Positions 8,433-16,412 of a stretch of 23,030 nucleotides of DNA are shown here, piece by piece. The position numbers and the translations under genes are program-made. Source of the DNA: Pseudomonas sp. (lineage in GTDB: Bacteria > Pseudomonadota > Gammaproteobacteria > Pseudomonadales > Pseudomonadaceae); contig JAQZAY010000020.1 of the NCBI GenBank assembly GCA_029239415.1, positions 1 to 23,030 of the forward strand, written 5' to 3'. Under the pieces are notes generated by a model. The model was not told the DNA's origin and did not search any database. It saw nothing but the letters and a program-made list of their open reading frames with translations. Position 1 is the first letter of the stretch; each line of letters begins with the position of its first letter.

Positions 8433-9025
8433 TCAATCTCCAGCAACTCGTACTGGCCAGCCACAACGCTGGCAAACTCAAAGAACTGCAGGCCATGCTG
8501 GGCGCATCCGTGCAGCTGCGTTCGATTGGCGAATTCAGCGCGGTGGAACCCGAGGAAACCGGCCTGTCGTTCGTCGAGAACGCCATCCTCAAGGCGCGCA
8601 ATGCCGCGCGCATCTCCGGCTTGCCCGCCCTGGCCGACGATTCGGGGCTGGCGGTGGACTTTCTCGGCGGCGCGCCGGGCATCTACTCGGCACGCTACGC
8701 CGATGGCCAGGGCGATGCCGCCAACAACGCCAAGCTGCTCGACGCCCTGAAGGGCGTGCCTGAAGACCAGCGTGGCGCGCAGTTCGTCTGCGTGCTGGCC
8801 CTGGTGCGCCATGCCGACGACCCGCTGCCGATCCTCTGCGAAGGGCTCTGGCACGGGCGTATCCTCCAACAGGCCAGCGGCGAGCACGGCTTTGGCTACG
8901 ATCCACTGTTCTGGGTGCCTGAGCGCGAATGCTCCAGCGCCGAGCTGAGCCCGGTCGAGAAAAACCAGCTCAGTCATCGTGCCCGTGCCATGGTGCTGCT
9001 GCGCCAGCGTCTGGGACTGGCATGA
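8429..9025 (+). CDS. rdgB: dITP/XTP pyrophosphatase (RdgB/HAM1 family)
   Basis: The enzyme, 198 residues long, hydrolyses dITP, ITP and XTP to monophosphates and so keeps deaminated purines out of DNA and RNA. The family signature is complete: [10 protein letters not shown] (11-20), the metal-binding [11 protein letters not shown] (47-57), ADDSGL (69-74) with its two aspartates, PGIYSARYA, and the C-terminal [16 protein letters not shown] elements. The start is set by an ATGA overlap with the DUF4426 stop. Its own stop likewise overlaps the hemW start, giving a three-gene chain of ATGA junctions. Confidence 0.97.
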   Translation: MINLQQLVLASHNAGKLKELQAMLGASVQLRSIGEFSAVEPEETGLSFVENAILKARNAARISGLPALADDSGLAVDFLGGAPGIYSARYADGQGDAANNAKLLDALKGVPEDQRGAQFVCVLALVRHADDPLPILCEGLWHGRILQQASGEHGFGYDPLFWVPERECSSAELSPVEKNQLSHRARAMVLLRQRLGLA

Positions 9026-10236
9026 GCGGACGCGCTCCCAGCCAGCCGCTGCACCTTGGCGCCGCCGGCTTCAGCACCCAGCCCCCCCGGCTGGCGCTGC
9101 CCCAGCTGCCGCCGCTGTCGCTGTACATCCATATCCCGTGGTGCGTGCGCAAGTGCCCGTACTGCGACTTCAACTCCCACGCCGCCACCCCCGAGCTGCC
9201 CGAGCAAGCCTACGTCGATGCCCTGCTGGCCGATCTCGACCAGGAGCTGCCCGCGGTACATGGCCGGCCGATCAGCTCGATCTTCTTCGGAGGCGGCACT
9301 CCAAGCCTGTTCAGCGCCCTGGCCCTGGGCCGGCTGCTGGCCGGCGTCGAGCAGCGCATCCCGTTCGCGCCCGACATCGAGATCACCCTGGAAGCCAACC
9401 CTGGCACGTTCGAGCAGGAGAAATTCAAGGCCTACCGCCAGCTGGGCATCAATCGCCTGTCGATCGGCGTGCAGAGCTTCCAGCAGGCCAAGCTTGAAGC
9501 GTTGGGGCGCATCCACAATGGCGACGAGGCCGTGCGCGCTGCCGGCATGGCGCGCGCCGCCGGTTTCGACAACTTCAACCTCGACCTGATGCACGGCCTG
9601 CCAGACCAGTCGCTGGACGACGCCTTGGGCGACCTGCGCCAGGCCATCGACCTTGGGCCCACCCACCTGTCGTGGTACCAGTTGACCCTGGAGCCGAACA
9701 CGGTGTTCTGGAGCCAGCCGCCGGAACTGCCCGAGGACGACATCCTCTGGGATATCCAGGAAGCCGGACAGACGCTGATGGCCGAGCATGGCTTCGCCCA
9801 GTACGAGGTGTCTGCCTACGCCCAGCCTGGGCGCGCCGCGCGGCACAACCTGAACTACTGGAGCTTTGGCGACTTCATCGGCATCGGTGCCGGCGCCCAC
9901 GGCAAGCTCAGCCATCCCGACGGGCGCATCCTGCGCACCTGGAAGACCCGCCTGCCCAAGGACTATCTCAATCCGGCCAAGCCGTTCAAGGCCGGCGAGA
10001 AGCTGCTACCGGTGGACGAGCTGCCGTTCGAGTTCCTGATGAACGCCTTGCGCCTCACCCAAGGCGTGGACGCCGAGCTGTTCACCCTGCGGACCGGCCT
10101 GCCCCTGGAGCAGCTCGCCGCCGCGCGCCGCGAGGCCGAACAAAGAGGTCTTTTGCAGGTCGAAGCGGATCGACTGGTGGCCACGCCACGCGGCCAGCTG
10201 TTCCTCAATGACTTGCTGCAGTATTTCCTGACCTGA
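9022..10236 (+). CDS. hemW: Radical SAM family heme chaperone HemW
   Basis: The 404-residue protein has the radical-SAM iron-sulfur motif Cys41-x3-Cys45-x2-Cys48 within [19 protein letters not shown], the SAM-binding GGGTPS segment, EANPGT, and the HemW-type HNLNYW and GIGAGAH motifs. HemW binds heme and delivers it to respiratory enzymes. It was formerly called an oxygen-independent coproporphyrinogen oxidase (HemN-like), but it has the HemW spacing of cysteines. The ATGA overlap with rdgB supports this start, which gives an N-terminal extension of roughly 25 residues before the [11 protein letters not shown] core. A shorter product from an internal start is possible. Confidence 0.95.
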   Translation: MSGRAPSQPLHLGAAGFSTQPPRLALPQLPPLSLYIHIPWCVRKCPYCDFNSHAATPELPEQAYVDALLADLDQELPAVHGRPISSIFFGGGTPSLFSALALGRLLAGVEQRIPFAPDIEITLEANPGTFEQEKFKAYRQLGINRLSIGVQSFQQAKLEALGRIHNGDEAVRAAGMARAAGFDNFNLDLMHGLPDQSLDDALGDLRQAIDLGPTHLSWYQLTLEPNTVFWSQPPELPEDDILWDIQEAGQTLMAEHGFAQYEVSAYAQPGRAARHNLNYWSFGDFIGIGAGAHGKLSHPDGRILRTWKTRLPKDYLNPAKPFKAGEKLLPVDELPFEFLMNALRLTQGVDAELFTLRTGLPLEQLAAARREAEQRGLLQVEADRLVATPRGQLFLNDLLQYFLT

Positions 10237-10246
10237 AGGACGACCC

Positions 10247-10573
10247 ATGGACATGGTTTTTGATCTGCTCGCGACCGCTTCCCGCTGGAGCCGCGGTAAC
10301 CTGTCGGAAATTTCGCTGGCGTTGGTAGGCTGTGTGCTGGTGTTGTTCGGCAGCGACATCAAGGGATGGGCCGAGCAGCGCATGGGCGGGCTGACGGGTG
10401 CCCTGAGGGTGCCGTTCATGGCCTTGCTGGTGACCATCGGCAGCGGCGCGGCGCTGATCCATGCGACGCCGTGGGTGGTGAAGGGACTCGGCCAGTTCAA
10501 CAACTATGCGCTGGGGCCGGTATTGCTGGTGGTGCTGGTGCTGATCGGCGTGGTGGCCGACCGGCGCGGATGA
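10247..10573 (+). CDS. DUF3392 family membrane protein
   Basis: The short 108-residue product has three predicted membrane helices (about 22-37, 55-75 and 87-104), with a cytosolic-looking SDIKGWAEQRMGG segment between the first two. It matches the DUF3392 family, whose members lie in this position in pseudomonads and have no known activity. GAAGGA sits seven bases before the ATG and overlaps the hemW stop. It is the last gene of the plus-strand run and ends at a terminator. Confidence 0.82.
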   Translation: MDMVFDLLATASRWSRGNLSEISLALVGCVLVLFGSDIKGWAEQRMGGLTGALRVPFMALLVTIGSGAALIHATPWVVKGLGQFNNYALGPVLLVVLVLIGVVADRRG

Positions 10574-10584
10574 TGTGAAGGACA

Positions 10585-10605
10585 CCGCCGTCACACGGAC
10601 GGCGG
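10585..10605. terminator. Hairpin terminator between DUF3392 gene and trmB
   Basis: Perfect 8-bp GC-rich stem CCGCCGTC / GACGGCGG with a five-base loop, placed in the 47-bp gap between convergent stop codons. T-runs are weak on both sides; a bidirectional function is inferred from position. Confidence 0.6.
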
Positions 10606-10620
10606 CACCCTTGCGGGCGG

Positions 10621-11343
10621 TCAGTCGACCTTCTCGAACTTCAAGTCCCACACGCCATGCCCCAAGCGCTCGCCGCGGCGCTCGAACTTGGTGTTCGGGC
10701 GCTCGTCGGGGCGTGGCACATACGTGGCGTCCGCTGACTGGTTGCGGTAGCCAGGCGCTGCGTTCATCACTTCCAGCATGTGCTCGGCATACTGCTCCCA
10801 GTCGGTGGCCATGTGGAACACACCGCCCGCCTTGAGCTTGCTGCGCACCAGTTCGGCAAAGCCCGGCTGGACGATGCGGCGCTTGTGGTGACGGCTCTTG
10901 TGCCATGGATCGGGGAAAAACAGCATCAGCCGGTCGAGGCTGTTGTCCGCCACGCAGCGGTTGAGCACCTCGATCGCATCGCAGTCGTACACCCGCAGGT
11001 TCTTCAGGCCCTGGGTCAGCACGCCATTGAGCAGCGCGCCGACACCTGGACGGTGCACTTCGACACCGATGAAGTCCTGCTCTGGCGCGGCAGCGGCCAT
11101 TTCCAGCAGGGAGTGGCCCATGCCGAAACCGATCTCCAGGGTGCGGGGCGCCGAGCGGCCGAACACCTGGTCGTAGTCCACCGGGCTGTCGACCAGGGGC
11201 AGGATGAACAGGGGGCCGCCCTGGTCCAGGCCGCGCTGCTGGCCTTCGGTCATGCGACCGGCGCGCATCACGAAACTCTTGATGCGGCGCTGCGGGCGCG
11301 CTTCGCCGTCGGAGGTGATCGGCGTTTCTTGCGATTCAGTCAT
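10621..11343 (-). CDS. trmB: tRNA (guanine-N7-)-methyltransferase
   Basis: This 240-residue enzyme uses SAM to make 7-methylguanosine at position 46 of the tRNA variable loop. The SAM-binding motif is LEIGFGMG (69-76), followed by the acidic [10 protein letters not shown], the catalytic and tRNA-contact segment [16 protein letters not shown] (141-156), and the C-terminal TKFERRG motif. The N-terminal approximately 20 residues are polar and probably disordered. It begins nine bases after the thiG stop and is probably co-transcribed with thiSG. Confidence 0.97.
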   Translation of the reverse strand: MTESQETPITSDGEARPQRRIKSFVMRAGRMTEGQQRGLDQGGPLFILPLVDSPVDYDQVFGRSAPRTLEIGFGMGHSLLEMAAAAPEQDFIGVEVHRPGVGALLNGVLTQGLKNLRVYDCDAIEVLNRCVADNSLDRLMLFFPDPWHKSRHHKRRIVQPGFAELVRSKLKAGGVFHMATDWEQYAEHMLEVMNAAPGYRNQSADATYVPRPDERPNTKFERRGERLGHGVWDLKFEKVD

Positions 11344-11352
11344 CTGGGGCTC

Positions 11353-12147
11353 TTACTTGATCAGACCATCCAGCGGCGAGGAGGCGCTGGCATAGAGTTT
11401 CTTCGGCATGCGCCCGGCAAGATACGCCAGGCGGCCTGCAATGATGGCGTGCTTCATGGCCTCGGCCATCATCACCGGTTGCTGAGCGTGGGCGATGGCC
11501 GAGTTCATCAGCACGGCCTCGCAGCCCATTTCCATGGCAATGGTGGCGTCGGAGGCAGTACCGACGCCGGCATCGACCAGCACCGGGACCTTGGACTCCT
11601 CGAGGATGATCTGCAGGTTGTACGGATTGCAGATGCCAAGGCCCGTACCGATCAGGCCTGCCAGCGGCATGATCGCGATGCAGCCGGCTTCGGCCAGCTG
11701 ACGGGCGATGATCGGGTCGTCGCTGGTGTAGACCATCACGTCGAAACCGTCCTTGACCAGCACCTCGGCGGCCTTGAGGGTCTCGATCACGTTGGGGAAC
11801 AGGGTCTTCTGGTCGGCCAGGACTTCGAGCTTGACCAGATTGTGGCCATCGAGCAGCTCGCGGGCCAGGCGGCAGGTACGCACGGCCTCGACCGCATCGA
11901 AGCAGCCGGCGGTGTTCGGCAGGATGGTGTAGCGGTCTGGCGGCAGCACGTCGAGCAGGTTCGGCTCGCCCGGGTTCTGGCCAATGTTGGTGCGCCGCAC
12001 GGCGACGGTGACGATCTCGGCGCCCGAGGCCTCGATGGCCAGGCGGGTCTGCTCCATGTCACGGTACTTGCCGGTGCCGACCAGCAGGCGCGACTGGAAG
12101 GTGCGTCCGGCCAGGGTAAAGGGCTTGTCGCTACGAACGTTGCTCAT
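11353..12147 (-). CDS. thiG: Thiazole synthase
   Basis: ThiG (264 residues) builds the thiazole phosphate half of thiamine from 1-deoxy-D-xylulose-5-phosphate, ThiS-thiocarboxylate sulfur and dehydroglycine. It has the expected TIM-barrel landmarks: RLLVGTGKY, the Schiff-base lysine Lys106 in [22 protein letters not shown], and [11 protein letters not shown] with ALMNSAIA-like end ([10 protein letters not shown]). GAGGAG lies six bases upstream of the ATG. It follows thiS by 47 bases and precedes trmB by nine. Length is typical. Confidence 0.98.
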   Translation of the reverse strand: MSNVRSDKPFTLAGRTFQSRLLVGTGKYRDMEQTRLAIEASGAEIVTVAVRRTNIGQNPGEPNLLDVLPPDRYTILPNTAGCFDAVEAVRTCRLARELLDGHNLVKLEVLADQKTLFPNVIETLKAAEVLVKDGFDVMVYTSDDPIIARQLAEAGCIAIMPLAGLIGTGLGICNPYNLQIILEESKVPVLVDAGVGTASDATIAMEMGCEAVLMNSAIAHAQQPVMMAEAMKHAIIAGRLAYLAGRMPKKLYASASSPLDGLIK

Positions 12148-12194
12148 CGGTACTCCTCGGGAAAGTGAAGGGACTGCAGGTCGTTCGACAGGGC

Positions 12195-12395
12195 CTAGCC
12201 GCCGCCGATGGCGTGGACCACTTCGACCTGGTCGCCTTCGTTCAACAGGGTGCTGTCGTGCTGGCTGCGCGGCACGATATCCAGGTTGAGCTCCACCGCC
12301 ACGCGACGACCGACCAGTTCCAGCCGGCCCAGCAAGGCGGCGACGCTTTCGCCTGAGGGTATTTCGTAGGGTTCACCGTTCAGTTGAATGCGCAT
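12195..12395 (-). CDS. thiS: Sulfur carrier protein ThiS
   Basis: The 66-residue ubiquitin-like protein starts [11 protein letters not shown] and ends in the Gly-Gly tail (HAIGGG) that is adenylated and thiocarboxylated to donate sulfur to ThiG. The [12 protein letters not shown] stretch and [16 protein letters not shown] end are the family hallmarks. The ATG at 12395 gives the usual length; a GTG four codons upstream is the alternative, and neither has a strong Shine-Dalgarno (weak GGTGG). It is adjacent to thiG in the same direction. Confidence 0.95.
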   Translation of the reverse strand: MRIQLNGEPYEIPSGESVAALLGRLELVGRRVAVELNLDIVPRSQHDSTLLNEGDQVEVVHAIGGG

Positions 12396-12427
12396 GCACA
12401 CGGCCACCGTTGTTCTTTGGGGCCCGC

Positions 12428-12457
12428 ATTCTAGCCCCGATCACGGCTCGAACCCAA
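12428..12457 (-). promoter_or_regulatory. Candidate sigma-70 promoter for thiS-thiG-trmB
   Basis: On the minus strand, TTGGGT (12452-12457) and TAGAAT (12428-12433) are separated by 18 bases and lie 33 bases upstream of the thiS ATG. No thi-box (TPP riboswitch) is seen in the leader. Confidence 0.4.
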
Positions 12458-12483
12458 GGGCGGCCGACACCATTCGTCCCGAT

Positions 12484-12503
12484 GGCTGACCGATCGGTCA
12501 GCC
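12484..12503. promoter_or_regulatory. 20-bp perfect palindrome at the end of the DUF423 gene
   Basis: GGCTGACCGATCGGTCAGCC is perfectly self-complementary and overlaps the DUF423 stop codon. As RNA it makes an 8-bp stem with a GATC loop but has no T-run, so it is a poor intrinsic terminator. As DNA, TGACCGATCGGTCA has the form of a TetR-family operator. It lies just upstream of the candidate thiS promoter. Confidence 0.5.
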
Positions 12504-12869
12504 CAGGCGCCACGCCGCCAGGCCCAGGCACAACCAGCCGCCCAGGAAGCACAGGCCACCGATCGGCGTGACGATGCCGAGCTTGCCAAGGCCACCCAGG
12601 GTCAACAGGTACAGGCTACCGGAGAACAGCACGATGCCCATCGCGAACAGACCGCCGGCCCAGCCGGCCAGGCGCCCCGGCAGGTGGGCGGCGAGCAGGG
12701 CCACGCCCAGCAGCGCAAGGGCGTGCACCAGCTGGTAGGTCACGCCGGTCTGGAAGACCGCCAGGTAATCGGCGCTCAAGCGATTCTTCAGGCCATGGGC
12801 GGCGAAGGCACCCAGGGCCACCCCGGTGAAACCGAAAAACGCGGCAAGCATGAGGAAGCTGCGAAGCAT
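12498..12869 (-). CDS. DUF423 family membrane protein (YgdD-like)
   Basis: The 123-residue protein has about four hydrophobic helices and the family motif GFTGVALGAFAAHGLKNRL near the N-terminus, then FQTGVTYQLVHALALL and a LGKLGIVTPIGGLCFLGGW end. DUF423 (YgdD) proteins are small inner-membrane proteins of unknown function, common in proteobacteria. GGAG lies eight bases before the ATG. It diverges from mtgA with a 65-bp gap and reads towards thiS after 102 bp, so read-through into thiSG is possible. Confidence 0.88.
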   Translation of the reverse strand: MLRSFLMLAAFFGFTGVALGAFAAHGLKNRLSADYLAVFQTGVTYQLVHALALLGVALLAAHLPGRLAGWAGGLFAMGIVLFSGSLYLLTLGGLGKLGIVTPIGGLCFLGGWLCLGLAAWRLG

Positions 12870-12894
12870 GGGACGACTCCGTGGTAGGGGTCTG

Positions 12895-12900
12895 TATAAT
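12895..12900 (+). promoter_or_regulatory. Consensus minus-10 (TATAAT) for mtgA
   Basis: A perfect TATAAT lies 35 bases before the mtgA ATG at 12935, with a poor minus-35 (GACGAC, 17 bases away). Transcription would begin near 12907, downstream of an earlier in-frame ATG at 12899; this argues for the later start. Confidence 0.5.
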
Positions 12901-12934
12901 GGCCCGTTCCATCAGTCCGGCCAAGCGATTGCCC

Positions 12935-13645
12935 ATGCTGTCATTCCTTATCCGCCGCCTTGTCCTTGCCCTTGCCTGGTTCGCCGCCGGCAGCATCGTG
13001 CTGGTTCTGGTGCTGCGCTGGGTACCCCCGCCCGGCACGGCGGTGATGGTCGAGCGCAAGATCGAATCCTGGTTCGACGGCCAGCCCATCGACCTGCAGC
13101 GTGACTGGGAGCCGTGGGACAAGCTCTCCGATGACCTCAAGGTGGCTGTCATCGCCGGCGAGGACCAGAAGTTCGCCACGCACTGGGGCTTCGACATTCC
13201 CGCCATCCAGGCCGCCTTCGCCCACAACGAGCGTGGCGGGGCGTTGCGCGGCGCCAGTACCCTCAGCCAGCAGGTGGCCAAGAACCAGTTTCTCTGGTCG
13301 GGCCGTAGCTGGCTGCGCAAAGGACTGGAAGCCTGGTTTACCGGGCTGATCGAGCTGTTCTGGTCGAAGGAGCGAATTCTCGAGGTCTACCTCAACAGCG
13401 CCGAATGGGGCGAAGGGGTCTTCGGCGCGCAGGCAGCGGCGCAGTACCACTTTGGCATCGACGCCAGCCGCCTGAGCCGCCAGCAGGCCAGCCAGCTCGC
13501 GGCGGTGCTGCCCAGCCCGCTGAACTGGAGCGCCAGCCGCCCCAGCCCCTACGTGGCGCGGCGGGCCAGCTGGATCCGGCAGCAGATGCGCCAGTTGGGC
13601 GGGGCGGATTACCTGACGCAGCTGGAGCATGCGCGCGGGCCGTAA
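12935..13645 (+). CDS. mtgA: Monofunctional biosynthetic peptidoglycan transglycosylase
   Basis: The 236-residue protein has an N-terminal membrane anchor (about 10-28) and a GT51 glycosyltransferase domain, which polymerises lipid II into glycan strands on the periplasmic face. Motif 1 is AGEDQKFATHWGFD with catalytic Glu76. Motif 2 is RGASTLSQQVAKN. Motif 3 is ERILEVYLNSAEWGEGVFG with Glu150. There is no transpeptidase domain. The start at 12935 lies downstream of the likely transcription start, while an in-frame ATG 36 bases earlier overlaps the minus-10 element. The Shine-Dalgarno is weak. Confidence 0.96.
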   Translation: MLSFLIRRLVLALAWFAAGSIVLVLVLRWVPPPGTAVMVERKIESWFDGQPIDLQRDWEPWDKLSDDLKVAVIAGEDQKFATHWGFDIPAIQAAFAHNERGGALRGASTLSQQVAKNQFLWSGRSWLRKGLEAWFTGLIELFWSKERILEVYLNSAEWGEGVFGAQAAAQYHFGIDASRLSRQQASQLAAVLPSPLNWSASRPSPYVARRASWIRQQMRQLGGADYLTQLEHARGP

Positions 13646-13677
13646 TATCCGGAAGTGTCGCCCCTCCTGCAAATGAA

Positions 13678-13711
13678 AAAGCCGCGTGCCCCTTCCGGGA
13701 CACGCGGCTTT
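13678..13711. terminator. Bidirectional terminator between mtgA and rpoH
   Basis: Stem AAAGCCGCGTG / CACGCGGCTTT, one C-A mismatch, three further GC pairs and a TTCC loop. On the minus strand it is followed by TTTTTC and on the plus strand the stem ends in TTTC, so it can end both convergent messages. This is the strongest terminator in the window. Confidence 0.9.
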
Positions 13712-13753
13712 CTTGAAACGCTGCTTTCTTGAAACGCTGCTTTCGTGAACGCT
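13707..13753. repeat. Three-copy 16-bp tandem repeat beside the rpoH terminator
   Basis: GCTTTCTTGAAACGCT occurs at 13707-13722 and 13723-13738 exactly, then as a 15-base variant GCTTTCGTGAACGCT at 13739-13753. The first copy overlaps the terminator stem, and the last ends five bases before the rpoH stop codon. Confidence 0.85.
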
Positions 13754-13757
13754 GAAG

Positions 13758-14612
<855 letters not shown>

Positions 14613-14638
14613 GCGAAAACCTCCGACTCACTGAACTC

Positions 14639-14652
14639 GTGCCCTAGGGCAC
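14639..14652 (-). promoter_or_regulatory. 14-bp palindrome at the 5' end of the rpoH leader
   Basis: GTGCCCTAGGGCAC is perfectly self-complementary. With transcription starting about 14653 from the sigma-E-type promoter it would lie at the extreme 5' end of the mRNA, where a hairpin could shield it from decay; it could equally be a protein-binding site. Confidence 0.45.
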
Positions 14653-14659
14653 TGCCAAC

Positions 14660-14686
14660 ATTGACCGGGACGCACCAGGCAAGTTC
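14660..14686 (-). promoter_or_regulatory. Sigma-E (AlgU/RpoE)-type promoter of rpoH
   Basis: On the minus strand GAACTT (14681-14686) and TCAAT (14660-14664) are exactly 16 bases apart, matching the extracytoplasmic sigma-E consensus GAACTT-N16-TCnnA/TCAAA. Sigma-E control of rpoH is established in Pseudomonas and E. coli. The ATG is about 40 bases after the predicted start. Confidence 0.72.
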
Positions 14687-14715
14687 CCCGACAGGCCAAT
14701 GCTGGCCAAAAAACA

Positions 14716-15744
14716 TTATCGTGGTGCCAGCTCGTTCAAATGACGGGCCACCGCGATCCATGCACCGATATACCCTAACAATACTGCCCCGATCAAGAGC
14801 GACAGACCATCGGACCCTGGCACACCTGCCAGTGCGAAATCGCTGCCGTACAGCCCCGAAAGCCCTACCACGGCATCATTGAGCCAGTTCAGGCCAAACG
14901 CGAGGATGCCCCAGGCCAGCAGGCCGGCGCCCAGGCCGTATAGCGCACCCATATAGAGGAAAGGCCGCCGCACATAGCTGTCCGTGCCACCGACCAGCTT
15001 GATCACTTCGATCTCGGTCCTGCGGTTCTCGATGTGTAGACGAATTGTGTTACCAATTACCAACAGCAGCGCTGAAACCAGCAGAACGGTGAGGCCGAAC
15101 ACGAAACGGTCGCCCAGCTTGAGAATGGCCGCCAGGCGCTCGACCCACACCAGGTCCAGCTGCGCCACTTCGACCCGGGGCAGCTCCGCCAGGCGCTGGC
15201 GCAAGGCCTCGAGCGCGGGCTTGTCGACTTCGCTCGGGGTGACCACCACCACGCCGGGCAGCGGGTTGTCGGGCAGTTCGCGCAGTGCCTCGCCCAGTCC
15301 CGACTGCTGCTGGAACTCGTCGAGGGCCTGTTCGCGGCTGACATAGTCCGCTTCGGCGACCCCTGGCATGCCCTTGATCTGCTCACGCAGCGCCTCGCCA
15401 TCACGGCTGCTGGCATCGAGCTGGAGATACAGGGAAATCTGCGCCGCGCGCTGCCATGATCCGCCCAGGCGCTCGACGTTGTTGAGCAGCAGCGACAAGC
15501 CCATGGGCAGGCTCAGGGCCACGGCCATCACCAGGCAGGTGAAAAGGCTGCCGATCGGTTGCTTGCCCAGCCGGCGCAGACTGTCGGCCAGGCTCGCGCG
15601 GTGGCTCTCGAGCCAAGCGTTGAGCAAGGTACGGAAATCCGGGCCGTCATCATCATGCTCGCCGCGCTTCTTCGGCTTTTTCGGTTGTTCCTCGGCGGCC
15701 TTCGGCGCGACGCGCTCGGATACCTTGGGACTGCGAGTACTCAT
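14716..15744 (-). CDS. ftsX: Cell division ABC-type protein FtsX (permease-like subunit)
   Basis: The 342-residue integral membrane protein pairs with FtsE; the complex recruits and activates periplasmic peptidoglycan hydrolysis (through EnvC-type factors) at the septum. It has a long charged cytoplasmic N-terminus (1 to about 60, Lys/Glu/Asp rich), TM1 (about 62-88), a periplasmic domain with LYLQLDASSRDGEALREQ and YVSREQALDEF, then three C-terminal helices with the FtsX-family IGNTIRLHIENRRTEIEVIKLVGG loop. Its ATG overlaps the ftsE stop (ATGA). rpoH follows 103 bases later without a clear terminator between, so read-through into rpoH is likely. Confidence 0.96.
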   Translation of the reverse strand: MSTRSPKVSERVAPKAAEEQPKKPKKRGEHDDDGPDFRTLLNAWLESHRASLADSLRRLGKQPIGSLFTCLVMAVALSLPMGLSLLLNNVERLGGSWQRAAQISLYLQLDASSRDGEALREQIKGMPGVAEADYVSREQALDEFQQQSGLGEALRELPDNPLPGVVVVTPSEVDKPALEALRQRLAELPRVEVAQLDLVWVERLAAILKLGDRFVFGLTVLLVSALLLVIGNTIRLHIENRRTEIEVIKLVGGTDSYVRRPFLYMGALYGLGAGLLAWGILAFGLNWLNDAVVGLSGLYGSDFALAGVPGSDGLSLLIGAVLLGYIGAWIAVARHLNELAPR

Positions 15745-16412
15745 TGGCCGGCCTCCCCGTCGCCGATCAGTCGACCGCGCTGCAAGGTCAGCATGCGGTG
15801 GCGCATGCGCGCGATCAGGGCCAGGTCGTGGCTGGCGATCAGCACGCTGGTACCCAGGCGGTTGATGTCCTCGAACACGCCCATGATCTCCGCGGCCAGG
15901 CGCGGGTCGAGGTTGCCGGTAGGCTCGTCCGCTAGCAGCAACGCCGGACGATGGACGATGGCGCGGGCGATGCCGACGCGCTGTTGTTGCCCGGTCGAGA
16001 GGTCGCCAGGGAACAGCTCGGCCTTGTCGGCCAGCGACACGCGCTCAAGCGCGGAGTCGACGCGCTTGGCGATCTCGAGCTTGGACAGGCCGAGGATCTG
16101 CAGCGGCAGGGCGACGTTGTTGAACACGGTCCGGTCGAACAGCAGCTGGTGGTTCTGGAACACCACGCCGATCTGGCGCCGCAGGAACGGAATCTGCGCA
16201 TTGCTGATCTGGCCGAGGTCTTGCCCTGCCAGCAGCAGCTTGCCGCTGGTCGGGCGCTCCATGGCCAGGAGCAGGCGCAGCAAGGTGCTCTTGCCGGCAC
16301 CGGAATGGCCGGTCACGAACAGGAATTCACCCCGGCGCACTCGAAAACTCAACTCATGCAGGCCAACGTGGCCATTGGGGTAGCGCTTGGCAACCTGTTC
16401 GAACCGGATCAT
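15741..16412 (-). CDS. ftsE: Cell division ATP-binding protein FtsE
   Basis: The 223-residue ABC ATPase has Walker A GHSGAGKST (35-43), a Q-loop (VVFQNHQ), the ABC signature LSTGQQQRV (138-146), Walker B LLLADEPTGNLD and the H-loop His in IASHDLAL. The signature has Thr in place of the usual second Gly of LSGGQ, a tolerated variation in FtsE proteins. It couples ATP hydrolysis to FtsX at the divisome. Four-base ATGA overlaps bind it to ftsY upstream and ftsX downstream, showing tight translational coupling. Confidence 0.97.
   Translation of the reverse strand: MIRFEQVAKRYPNGHVGLHELSFRVRRGEFLFVTGHSGAGKSTLLRLLLAMERPTSGKLLLAGQDLGQISNAQIPFLRRQIGVVFQNHQLLFDRTVFNNVALPLQILGLSKLEIAKRVDSALERVSLADKAELFPGDLSTGQQQRVGIARAIVHRPALLLADEPTGNLDPRLAAEIMGVFEDINRLGTSVLIASHDLALIARMRHRMLTLQRGRLIGDGEAGQ

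Noticed and set aside
10780..12168. 462-codon plus-strand open frame opposite trmB and thiG
   Set aside because: Both minus-strand genes are certain by motif; the antisense frame has no signature and no ribosome site in context.
12396..12497. TPP riboswitch (thi-box) upstream of thiS
   Set aside because: No CTGAGA or ACCTGA-type core elements are present; in pseudomonads the thi-box usually precedes thiC.
12899..12934. Earlier mtgA start at ATG 12899
   Set aside because: This ATG overlaps the TATAAT minus-10 itself and lies upstream of the predicted transcription start; the product from 12935 has the usual length.
13707..13753. CRISPR-like array
   Set aside because: The repeats are directly adjacent without spacers, only three copies, and there are no cas genes.
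14690..14720. Terminator between ftsX and rpoH (GGCCA/TGGCC with nearby T-run)
   Set aside because: On the minus strand the T-run comes before the weak 5-bp stem, not after it, so it would not terminate the ftsX message.
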